A program made the translations under genes and the position numbers. The notes beneath the pieces are model-generated. The model saw only the letters and a list, made by a program, of their open reading frames with translations. It was not told the origin of the DNA and made no database searches. A DNA stretch of 16,623 nt, taken from NCBI GenBank assembly GCA_934572445.1, contig CAKTLD010000030.1, positions 1 to 16,623 of the forward strand, in the 5' to 3' direction. Positions 5,579-12,642 of this stretch are shown here, one piece after another; position 1 is the first letter of the stretch; each line of letters begins with the position of its first letter. Source of the DNA: an uncultured Oscillospiraceae bacterium (GTDB lineage: Bacteria; Bacillota; Clostridia; Oscillospirales; Oscillospiraceae).

Positions 5579-8500
5579 TACTTAAAGGCATTGGAGATCC
5601 AGGGCTTCAAGAGCTTTCCGGAGAAAACGGTGCTCAACTTCGGCGAGGATATCACCGCCATCGTCGGGCCCAACGGAAGCGGCAAATCGAATATTGCCGA
5701 CGCCATCCGCTGGGTCATGGGCGAGCAGTCGAGCAAGTCGCTGCGCGGCGCGAAGATGGAGGATGTCATCTTCGGCGGCACGGAGAAGCGCAATCAGATG
5801 GGCTTTGCGCAGGTAACGCTCGTGCTCGACAACACCGAGCATATTTTCCCCAGCATGGAGGAAGCCGAGGTCGCCGTCACGCGCCGCTACTACCGCAGCG
5901 GCGAATCGGAATATTATATCAACAAGCAATCTGTGCGCCTGCGCGATGTGAACGAGCTGTTCATGGATACCGGCATGGGCCGCGAGGGGTATTCCATCAT
6001 CGGCCAGGGCCGCATCGACGAGATCCTTTCGCAAAAGAGCGGCGACCGCCGCGAGATCTTTGAAGAGGCGGCGGGCATTTCGCGCTTCCGCTACCGCAAG
6101 GAGGAGACCGAGCGCAAGCTGGACCGCACGGAAGAAAATCTGGTGCGTATCAACGACAAGATCGCGGAGCTTGAATTGCAGGTCGAGCCCCTGCGTGTGC
6201 AGGCGGAGACGGCGAAGCAATACCTCATTTACCGTGACGAGCTGCGCCTTCTCGAAATTTCCGTGTGGCTCGAAAATCTGGAGACGCTCAAGACGAACGC
6301 CATCAAGCTGGATACCGACCTGTCGCTGGCGCAGGAAGAACTGAAAAGGGCGAACGCCGATTTGGAAGCGCTGTACGCCGCGTCCGAACGGTTTTCCGCG
6401 CGTATCCATGAAAACGACATCGCGCAGGAGGAAAAGCGCACGGAGCTCTCCGCGCTCGATTCCCAGGTCAAGGAACAGGTATCCGCCGTTGCGGTGCTGC
6501 AAACCGGCATCGCGCACAACGAGGAGAATATCGCGCGCGTGGAGGATGAACTGAGAAGCCAGTCCGACCGCGTGGGCTCGATGGAGAGCCAGATCGCGCA
6601 GCAGCGCGCGCGCATCGAAGAGCTGGAACAGAGCAAGAACGAAGTTGAAACAGCACTCGCCGAGCTTTTAAAGCAGGCGGAGGAGTTGTCGAAAAACGCG
6701 GGCGAGGCCGCGAGCGAGGCCGAGGCCCTGCGCGGGCGGGAAGCGCTCTCCCGTGCTGCGGCGGCGGACAGCCGCGCGGACGCAGCGGCTGCACACGCCG
6801 CGCTTGCGGAAATGGACGAGCGCGAAAGCGCCATCACCGCCGAGCAGGAGAGCGGGGAAGCTCAGCTTGCCGACATGCGAAAGAGCGCTGCGGAGAACCG
6901 CAGGGCGCTCGAGACCGCGCAGGAGGAAGCCGACACCATCCGCAACATTATCGCGGGTCACACAATGAAGATGCAGGGGCGCGTTGAGCGTGAGAAGGAG
7001 ACGGGCGAAAAGCACGTTTCCCTCACGATGGAGATGAACAACTTAGACTCCCGCATCCGCTTGCTCAGCGAGATGGAAAAAGAGTACGAGGGCTTCAACA
7101 AGGCGGTGCGTCTGATCATGCAGGCGGCGGAGAAGAAGCAGCTGCGCGGCGTACGCGGGCCGGTCGCAAACCTCATGAAGGTTGACAAGAAGTACGCCGT
7201 CGCCGTCGAGATCGCGCTCGGCGCGGGCTTGCAGAATATCGTCGTCGAGCGCGAGGAGGATGCCAAGAGCGCCATCGGCTTTTTGAAGCAGCGCGACGGC
7301 GGGCGCGCGACGTTCCTGCCGCTCTCGTCGATCCGCGGCGAGGCGCTGCGCGACGCGCGCGTGCAGAATGAGTACGGCTACGTCGGCCTTGCGAGCGAGC
7401 TGGTGGAATATGACCGCGAATACGACGGCATTTTCAAGAATCTGCTCGGACGCACGGTCGTGGTCGAGGATCTTGACTGCGGTATTGCCATTTCCAGAAA
7501 ATTTTCCAACGCCTTCCGCATTGTGACGCTCGACGGTCAGGTCCTGAACCGCGGCGGCTCAATGACGGGCGGCTCGATCTCCCGCAGCGCGGGTATCCTG
7601 AGCCGCGCCGGCGAGCTGCGCGAGCTGACGGCGCGGCGCGGCAGCCTTGCCGAAAAGCTCGACCTCGCTGCCAAGGCCGCCGAGGACGCCAAGCGCGAGC
7701 TTGCCAAGGCAAGATATGAGCTGGAGGTCGCACAGGGCCAGCAGCGCGCGGCGGAGGACGCCGTGCTCAAATTGCAGGGCGATAAAAATCATTATGACTT
7801 ACTGCTCTCGTCGCTGCGCGAGCGGCTCGAGAGTTTGGATACCGAGCGCGAGACCATCGCGCGCCGCCGCGGCGAAGTGAAGCGCACGGCGGAGGAAAAG
7901 GAAGCGCTCGCGCTTTCGCAGGAGAAGGAGGCGGGCGAGCTGCGCGCACAGGCGGAGGAGAGTCTCTCCGGGCAGACGGAGCTGCTGCGCTCCACCTCGC
8001 GCCTCGGCGACGAGATCGCCGAGAAGAAGAGCGCGCTCGCGGGCTTTGCCGCCGAACACGAGACAACGGAAAAGTCGCTCGCGAGCCTGGAGGGCCTGCG
8101 CGCCCAGATGCAGGGCGACGAGCAGAGCAGAAAGGCGCTCATCGAGCAGTACAAAACGGCAAGCGAGCAGGCGCGGCGCGAGATCGGCACGCATGAAGCC
8201 GAGATCGCCGCGCTGAACGATAAAATGGCACAGAAGCGCACGGAGCTTGAAGCGCTCTCGAAAGCGAAGCTTGCGCTCGAAGCCGAGCGTAGTCAGAGCG
8301 ACCGCCGCGGCCGTGAGCTGAACGAAAATGTGCTCAATGTGGAGCGCAGCGTCAGCAGGCTCGAGCAGAAGCGCGCGACCAGCGCGATGGAAGAGCAGCA
8401 GATCCTTGACAAGCTGTGGGAGAACTATGAGCTCTCGCACTCCGCCGCGCAGGCGCAGCGCATTGAGCTCGAGAGTATTCCCAAGGCCAGCCGCCGCATC

Positions 8501-9151
8501 GGCGAGCTCAAGCGTGCCATTGGCGGCTTAGGCAATGTCAATGTTGGCGCGATCGACGAATTTGAGCGCGTGAACACGCGCTACACCTACCTGACCACCC
8601 AGCGCGACGATGTGGAAAAGGCCAAGGAGGAACTGCTGGGCGTGATCGAGAATATCACGAGCGAGATGACGGCTATTTTCAAAGAGCAGTTCGCCCTGAT
8701 CCGCGAGAGCTTTCAGGAGACGTTTCTGGAGCTCTTTGGCGGCGGCAAAGCCACGCTCGAGCTTGAGGACGAGAACGATGTGCTGGGCTGCGGCATTGAG
8801 ATCAAGGTCCAGCCGCCGGGCAAGGCGCTCAAGACCATCACGCTGCTCTCCGGCGGCGAGAAGGCGTTCGTCGCCATCGCGCTGTACTTCGCCATCCTGA
8901 AGGTCCATCCGACGCCGTTTTGTGTGATGGATGAGATCGAGGCGGCGCTCGATGAGCCGAACGTGGTGCGCGTGGCAAACTACATGCGCCGCATCACGCA
9001 GAAGACGCAGTTCATCGTCATTACGCACCGCCGCGGCACGATGGAGGCAGCGGATGTCCTGTACGGCGTCACGATGCAGGAGCGCGGCGTGAGCCGTGTG
9101 CTGACGATCAACATGAACGACATGGCCAGGGAGCTTGGCATCAAGGAATAA
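5576..9151 (+). CDS. smc: Chromosome segregation protein SMC
   Basis: 1191 residues, the usual bacterial SMC length. It is the ATPase core of the SMC-ScpAB condensin that compacts and helps separate the chromosome. Walker A GPNGSGKSN is at 31-39 in the N-terminal head, with the Q-loop region and SIIGQGRIDEILSQK following. A first long coiled coil runs from about 165 to 510, rich in Glu, Ala, Arg and Gln. The hinge spans about 525-670, from GVRGPVANL to the glycine-rich GGSMTGGS. A second coiled coil runs to about 1000. The C-terminal head carries the signature LSGGEKAFVAIAL (from 1091), Walker B FCVMDE (1115-1120) and the D-loop ALDEPN. The Walker B and signature wording (MDEIEAALDE, EKAF) differs slightly from the common LDEIDAALDE and ERAL, without loss of key residues. 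It uses a TTG start. It heads a long operon, with ftsY 16 bases downstream as in many Firmicutes; rnc, which often precedes smc, is absent here. Confidence 0.98.
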   Translation: MYLKALEIQGFKSFPEKTVLNFGEDITAIVGPNGSGKSNIADAIRWVMGEQSSKSLRGAKMEDVIFGGTEKRNQMGFAQVTLVLDNTEHIFPSMEEAEVAVTRRYYRSGESEYYINKQSVRLRDVNELFMDTGMGREGYSIIGQGRIDEILSQKSGDRREIFEEAAGISRFRYRKEETERKLDRTEENLVRINDKIAELELQVEPLRVQAETAKQYLIYRDELRLLEISVWLENLETLKTNAIKLDTDLSLAQEELKRANADLEALYAASERFSARIHENDIAQEEKRTELSALDSQVKEQVSAVAVLQTGIAHNEENIARVEDELRSQSDRVGSMESQIAQQRARIEELEQSKNEVETALAELLKQAEELSKNAGEAASEAEALRGREALSRAAAADSRADAAAAHAALAEMDERESAITAEQESGEAQLADMRKSAAENRRALETAQEEADTIRNIIAGHTMKMQGRVEREKETGEKHVSLTMEMNNLDSRIRLLSEMEKEYEGFNKAVRLIMQAAEKKQLRGVRGPVANLMKVDKKYAVAVEIALGAGLQNIVVEREEDAKSAIGFLKQRDGGRATFLPLSSIRGEALRDARVQNEYGYVGLASELVEYDREYDGIFKNLLGRTVVVEDLDCGIAISRKFSNAFRIVTLDGQVLNRGGSMTGGSISRSAGILSRAGELRELTARRGSLAEKLDLAAKAAEDAKRELAKARYELEVAQGQQRAAEDAVLKLQGDKNHYDLLLSSLRERLESLDTERETIARRRGEVKRTAEEKEALALSQEKEAGELRAQAEESLSGQTELLRSTSRLGDEIAEKKSALAGFAAEHETTEKSLASLEGLRAQMQGDEQSRKALIEQYKTASEQARREIGTHEAEIAALNDKMAQKRTELEALSKAKLALEAERSQSDRRGRELNENVLNVERSVSRLEQKRATSAMEEQQILDKLWENYELSHSAAQAQRIELESIPKASRRIGELKRAIGGLGNVNVGAIDEFERVNTRYTYLTTQRDDVEKAKEELLGVIENITSEMTAIFKEQFALIRESFQETFLELFGGGKATLELEDENDVLGCGIEIKVQPPGKALKTITLLSGGEKAFVAIALYFAILKVHPTPFCVMDEIEAALDEPNVVRVANYMRRITQKTQFIVITHRRGTMEAADVLYGVTMQERGVSRVLTINMNDMARELGIKE

Positions 9152-9167
9152 ATCGCAAGGAGAGAGT

Positions 9168-10037
9168 ATGGGAATTTTTGCAAGGATCAAAAAGGCGTGG
9201 TATGACACCATCGTGTGGGAGACCATCGACGAGGAATTTTATGACGAGCTGGAGGAGAGCCTGATCCTGGCCGACCTCGGCGCGGCGGTCGCGCATGACG
9301 CAGTGAAGAAGCTGCGCGACGTGGTGTATCAGAAGAGCATCCAGAGCGGCGAGGGCGTGAAGCAGGCCCTGCGCGACATTCTTGTCGAAAAGCTGAATGT
9401 CGGCGATACGGCGCTCGACCTTTCGACGCGGCCCTCCGTCGTGCTGGTGATCGGCGTGAACGGCGTGGGCAAGACCACGTCCATCGGAAAGATGGCCCAT
9501 CGCATGAAGAGCGAGGGCAGGCGCGTGCTGCTGTGCGCGGCGGATACATTCCGCGCGGCGGCGGCAGATCAGCTCGAGATCTGGGCGAACCGCGCAGAGT
9601 GCGAGATCGTCCGCTCGGTCGAGGGGGCGGACCCCGGCGCGGTGCTGTTCGATTCGCTCGCGGCGGCAAAGGCGAGAAATGTCGACGTCGTCCTCTGCGA
9701 CACGGCGGGCCGTCTGCACAACAAGGTGAATTTGATGAACGAGCTCGGCAAGCTTCGCAAGATCATCGACCGCGAAACGCCTGACGCCGCGAAGGAAACG
9801 CTTTTAGTGCTCGACGCGACAACGGGGCAGAACGGATTGCAGCAGGCGAAGGTCTTCCGCGAGACGGCGGGCCTGACAGGCATCATCTTAACGAAGCTTG
9901 ACGGCACGGCCAAGGGCGGCATCTGCGTTGCCATCGCGCAGGAGCTGGGCGTACCCGTGAAGTTCGTCGGCCTCGGCGAGGGCATCGACGATCTCCAGCC
10001 CTTCGACGCGGAGGAATACGTCAAGGCGCTCATCTGA
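9168..10037 (+). CDS. ftsY: Signal recognition particle receptor FtsY
   Basis: 289 residues. FtsY is the SRP receptor GTPase that docks ribosome-nascent chain complexes at the membrane for SecYEG. A short N domain (1-85) is followed by the G domain: G1 GVNGVGKTT (96-104), DTFRAAA (126-132), DTAGR (178-182), TKLDGTAKGG (242-251) and the closing GLGEGIDDLQPFD. There is no long acidic A domain; the protein begins MGIFARIKKAW, an amphipathic basic segment that could supply membrane contact, as in many Gram-positives. The start ATG 9168 has AAGGAG at 9157-9162, five bases away. An in-frame TTG at 9135 lies inside smc and is less likely. The close spacing to smc means cotranscription. No ffh or ylxM follows here. 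Confidence 0.97.
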   Translation: MGIFARIKKAWYDTIVWETIDEEFYDELEESLILADLGAAVAHDAVKKLRDVVYQKSIQSGEGVKQALRDILVEKLNVGDTALDLSTRPSVVLVIGVNGVGKTTSIGKMAHRMKSEGRRVLLCAADTFRAAAADQLEIWANRAECEIVRSVEGADPGAVLFDSLAAAKARNVDVVLCDTAGRLHNKVNLMNELGKLRKIIDRETPDAAKETLLVLDATTGQNGLQQAKVFRETAGLTGIILTKLDGTAKGGICVAIAQELGVPVKFVGLGEGIDDLQPFDAEEYVKALI

Positions 10038-10074
10038 GGAAAGAAACGACCTGCGAGACAAAAAGGAGACGAAT

Positions 10075-10458
10075 ATGGAAATCACTTCTGTTTGCCCCTA
10101 TTGCGGAAAGGAAATGCGAGATGGAGCCATCCCTGTCTTGCGTGATATTTACTGGTGTCCAAGAGGTGAGGACGGCATGCTCAAAGACGGATTTGGCGAC
10201 GAGAAGGAACAGGTCTGGCTTGGCAGAGCGGGGCTGTTAGGAGATTATTACACGCCCGCCCGTTACTGTGAGAGCTGCAAGGTGGTCATCGTGCCCGTGC
10301 CGGAGATCGAGTGGCCGCTCGATAAGCTCGACAAAAAGTTCACGGCCTGGCAGGAAAAAATGAGCGCGCAGCGCGAAGAGCGCAAGGCGCAGCGCGAAGA
10401 AGAGAAACGAGAAGAACGAAGCAGGAAACGGCGGGAGAAGGACCCGTGGGAGGTTTGA
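10075..10458 (+). CDS. Small zinc-ribbon protein with charged C-terminal tail (DUF6487-like)
   Basis: 127 residues of unknown function. Residues 1-75 look like a zinc ribbon: C7-P-Y-C10 near the start and C65-E-S-C68 later, spaced as two knuckles, plus an extra Cys28. CPYCGKEM at the start, an aromatic centre (IYWC) and the second knuckle before VVIVP resemble small clostridial proteins grouped as DUF6487; I recall this from memory and have not searched for it. Residues 88-127 are almost entirely Glu, Arg and Lys, probably a long charged helix, ending DPWEV. There is no signal peptide or membrane segment. A good site (AAAAGGAG, ending 10068) lies six bases before ATG. The stop is followed two bases later by the rdgB start, so it is clearly an operon member. 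The position suggests a role near protein targeting or nucleotide hygiene, but I do not infer a function. Confidence 0.8.
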   Translation: MEITSVCPYCGKEMRDGAIPVLRDIYWCPRGEDGMLKDGFGDEKEQVWLGRAGLLGDYYTPARYCESCKVVIVPVPEIEWPLDKLDKKFTAWQEKMSAQREERKAQREEEKREERSRKRREKDPWEV

Positions 10459-10460
10459 CG

Positions 10461-11069
10461 ATGAAATTTGTTCTGGCAACGCAGAACCCCAAAAAACTGA
10501 CGGAAATGAGCGCCATTCTGAGCGACCTCGGCGTGGAGGTCGTGTCTGAGGCCGACCTCGGCGTGAAGATCGAGGTGGAGGAAACGGGCGAGACCTTTGC
10601 CGAGAATTCTCTTTTAAAGGCGAAGGCGGTGATGGAGGCGACGAAGCTGCCCGCCATCGCGGACGATTCCGGCCTGTGTGTCGATGCGCTGAACGGCGGC
10701 CCGGGCGTTTACAGCGCGCGCTTTGGCGGCGAGGGGCTGGACGACGCGGGGCGCTATCGGCTGCTGCTGGAGATGCTGCGCGGGCAAAGCGACCGCCGCG
10801 CGCACTTCCACACGACCATCACCTGCGCGTTTCCGAACGGGGACGTGCTGCGCGCGGACGGCGAGGTGCAGGGCACCATTGCCTTTGCCCCGATGGGCGA
10901 GGGCGGCTTCGGTTATGATCCGGTGTTTTTCGTGCCGGACAAGCGCAGGACCTTTGCCCAGCTGACGGCGGAGGAGAAGGCGGAGATCTCGCACCGCGGC
11001 AACGCGCTGCGGGCGTTCAAAAAGACGCTCGGGGAGTATCTTGCGGGCGCAAAACAGGAAGAAAAGTAA
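10461..11069 (+). CDS. rdgB: Non-canonical purine NTP pyrophosphatase, RdgB/HAM1 family
   Basis: 202 residues, standard for the family. It hydrolyses dITP, ITP and XTP to monophosphates and pyrophosphate, keeping deaminated purines out of DNA and RNA; cytosolic. Motifs in order: ATQNPKKLTEM (6-16, substrate phosphate contact), ETFAENSLLKA (44-54), the catalytic DDSGL (68-72), FGYDPVF (150-156) and SHRGNAL (177-183). ATG 10461 is chosen because GGGAGG at 10448-10453 lies seven bases upstream, inside the end of the preceding gene. The in-frame GTG at 10446 lies before that site. The short lysine/glutamate tail is unremarkable. Confidence 0.97.
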   Translation: MKFVLATQNPKKLTEMSAILSDLGVEVVSEADLGVKIEVEETGETFAENSLLKAKAVMEATKLPAIADDSGLCVDALNGGPGVYSARFGGEGLDDAGRYRLLLEMLRGQSDRRAHFHTTITCAFPNGDVLRADGEVQGTIAFAPMGEGGFGYDPVFFVPDKRRTFAQLTAEEKAEISHRGNALRAFKKTLGEYLAGAKQEEK

Positions 11070-11085
11070 AAGGAAAAGAGAGAAT

Positions 11086-11409
11086 ATGGAACTCAACAGC
11101 AAGCAGCGCGCATATCTGCGCGGCCTTTCCAATGACCTCGATGTGATCGTTCATATCGGCAAGGACGGCATCGGCGAAAACCTCGTCAAGCAGGCGAACG
11201 ACGCTTTGGAAGCACGCGAGCTCATCAAGTGCCGCGTGCTCGAAAACAGCATGCTCACCGCGCGTGAAGCCTGCGACGAACTGAGCGCGCTGACGCGCAG
11301 CGAGCAGGTGCAGGTCATCGGCACAAAGTTCGTGCTCTATCGTCCCTCGCACAAAAAGGATAAGAAAGACAAGATCGCGCTGCCCAAGGCGGCAAAGAAG
11401 ACCGTGTAA
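11086..11409 (+). CDS. yhbY: YhbY family CRM-domain RNA-binding protein
   Basis: 107 residues. A single CRM (YhbY) domain protein associated with pre-50S ribosomal particles. The conserved start SKQRAYLRGL (5-14), the GKDG loop (25-28, the family GxxG-type RNA-binding loop) and IGTKFVLYRPS (78-88) are all present. The tail is lysine-rich (KKDKKDK), consistent with RNA contact. The site before ATG 11086 is weak (AAAGGAAAAGAGAG). The gene lies 16 bases after rdgB and 24 before the NadD-YqeK fusion, the usual Firmicute neighbourhood of yhbY. Confidence 0.93.
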   Translation: MELNSKQRAYLRGLSNDLDVIVHIGKDGIGENLVKQANDALEARELIKCRVLENSMLTAREACDELSALTRSEQVQVIGTKFVLYRPSHKKDKKDKIALPKAAKKTV

Positions 11410-11417
11410 AAGAGAAA

Positions 11418-11436
11418 AAGAGGTCGAATAAACTTG
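11418..11436 (+). promoter_or_regulatory. nadD: Ribosome binding site fixing a TTG start for nadD-yqeK
   Basis: AAGAGGT ending at 11424 lies nine bases before TTG 11434. The codons that follow give KIGIYGGSFNPPHLGH, the NadD N-terminus, which leaves no room for a later start. Confidence 0.7.
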
Positions 11437-12642
11437 AAGATCGGAATTTACGGCGGCAGCTTCAACCCGCCGCATCTGGGCCATGCCGCCGCGGCCAAAG
11501 ACGCGGCGCGGGCACTGGGACTTGACAAGCTGCTGCTGATCCCTGCGGGCATCCCGCCGCACAAGCAGCTTTCCGGCGACGCGCCCTCGGGCGCGCAGCG
11601 CCTCGCGATGACGCGCCTGATGGGCGAACAGCTTGCGCTGGAGCTCGGCATTGCGGTCGAGGTGTCGGACATCGAGCTCATGCGCGAGGGAAAGAGCTAC
11701 ACGGTCGACACCCTGCGCCTTCTGCACGGGCAGTATCCGGACGATGCGCTGTGGCTGATGATGGGAACGGATATGTTCCTCTCATTCCAGAACTGGTACA
11801 GGCCCGAGGAGATCGTGCGCTATGCCTCGCTCTGTGCCTTCGGCCGCGCGGAAACGGACGGTGAAGCGCTGTTTGCGCCGCAGCGGGCGCTGCTGTGCGA
11901 GCGTTTCCCCGGCTGTCGGATCGAGACGATGACGCTGCCGGATCTGGTGGAGGTTTCATCTACCGAGCTGCGCGCGCGCATCCCGTGCCTTGCGACCGAG
12001 GGCCTTCTTGCCCCCGCGGTGCTGGGCTATATCCTGCGTGAACATTTATATGGAACAAATCTCGATTTGAAGCGTCTAAAGGTAGAGGAACTGAGACCCA
12101 TCGCGCTTTCCTATCTCAAGGCCAAGCGTATTCCCCACGTCCTCGGAACGGAGATGACGGCCGCGGCGCTGGCGGAAAAGTACGGCGCGGATATCCGGAA
12201 GGCGCGCGTGGCTGCGCTGCTGCACGATTCGACCAAGCGCCTTTCGATGGAAGAGCAGCTCGCGATGTGCGGGCATTACCACATCGCGCTCGACGAGCTG
12301 GAGCGGAAGGCGCTCAAGCTGCTGCACGCCAAGACCGGCGCGGCGCTCGCGCGCGACGTGTACGGCGTGGATGATGAGATCTACAGCGCGATCCTGTGGC
12401 ACACGACCGGAAAGCCCGATATGACGCTTTTGGAGAAGGTCATCTACCTTGCCGACTACATCGAGCCGAGCCGCGACTTTGACGGCGTGGACGATCTCCG
12501 TAAGGTCGTGTGGGAGGATCTGGACAAAGGGCTTGAGATGGGCCTTGCCATGACGGTGGAGGAGATGACGGAGATGGGCAATCCCGTTCACCGCAATACG
12601 CTGGAAGCACTGGACTATCTGAGAGGACATACCCATGAGTGA
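11434..12642 (+). CDS. nadD-yqeK: Fused nicotinate-nucleotide adenylyltransferase (NadD) and YqeK HD-domain hydrolase
   Basis: 402 residues made of two enzymes usually encoded separately. Residues 1-205 are NadD, which joins ATP and nicotinate mononucleotide to form deamido-NAD: GIYGGSFNPPHLGH (4-17) holds the nucleotide-binding GGSFNPxHxGH, PPHK is at 41-44, GTDMF at 111-115, and SSTELR (175-180) is the adenylyltransferase signature. Residues about 213-402 are YqeK, an HD-domain metal hydrolase of the Ap4A symmetrical hydrolase family: RIPHVLGTE with His235, ALLHDSTK with His264-Asp265, His298, ILWHTTG with His323, and YLADYIEPSR with Asp341. There is no stop or frameshift between the halves; the join is around EHLYGTNLDLKRLKVEEL. 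It starts with TTG. The last 8 bases overlap the LCP gene, so translation is coupled. Confidence 0.95.
   Translation: MKIGIYGGSFNPPHLGHAAAAKDAARALGLDKLLLIPAGIPPHKQLSGDAPSGAQRLAMTRLMGEQLALELGIAVEVSDIELMREGKSYTVDTLRLLHGQYPDDALWLMMGTDMFLSFQNWYRPEEIVRYASLCAFGRAETDGEALFAPQRALLCERFPGCRIETMTLPDLVEVSSTELRARIPCLATEGLLAPAVLGYILREHLYGTNLDLKRLKVEELRPIALSYLKAKRIPHVLGTEMTAAALAEKYGADIRKARVAALLHDSTKRLSMEEQLAMCGHYHIALDELERKALKLLHAKTGAALARDVYGVDDEIYSAILWHTTGKPDMTLLEKVIYLADYIEPSRDFDGVDDLRKVVWEDLDKGLEMGLAMTVEEMTEMGNPVHRNTLEALDYLRGHTHE

Noticed and set aside
5582..6517. Minus-strand open frame of about 311 codons opposite smc
   Set aside because: It lies entirely within the conserved SMC head and first coiled-coil coding sequence, with no own ribosome site or recognisable motif; it is a shadow of codon bias.
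9135..9167. TTG start for FtsY inside the smc gene
   Set aside because: The AAGGAG site at 9157-9162 is correctly placed for ATG 9168, and the MGIF start is typical of FtsY.
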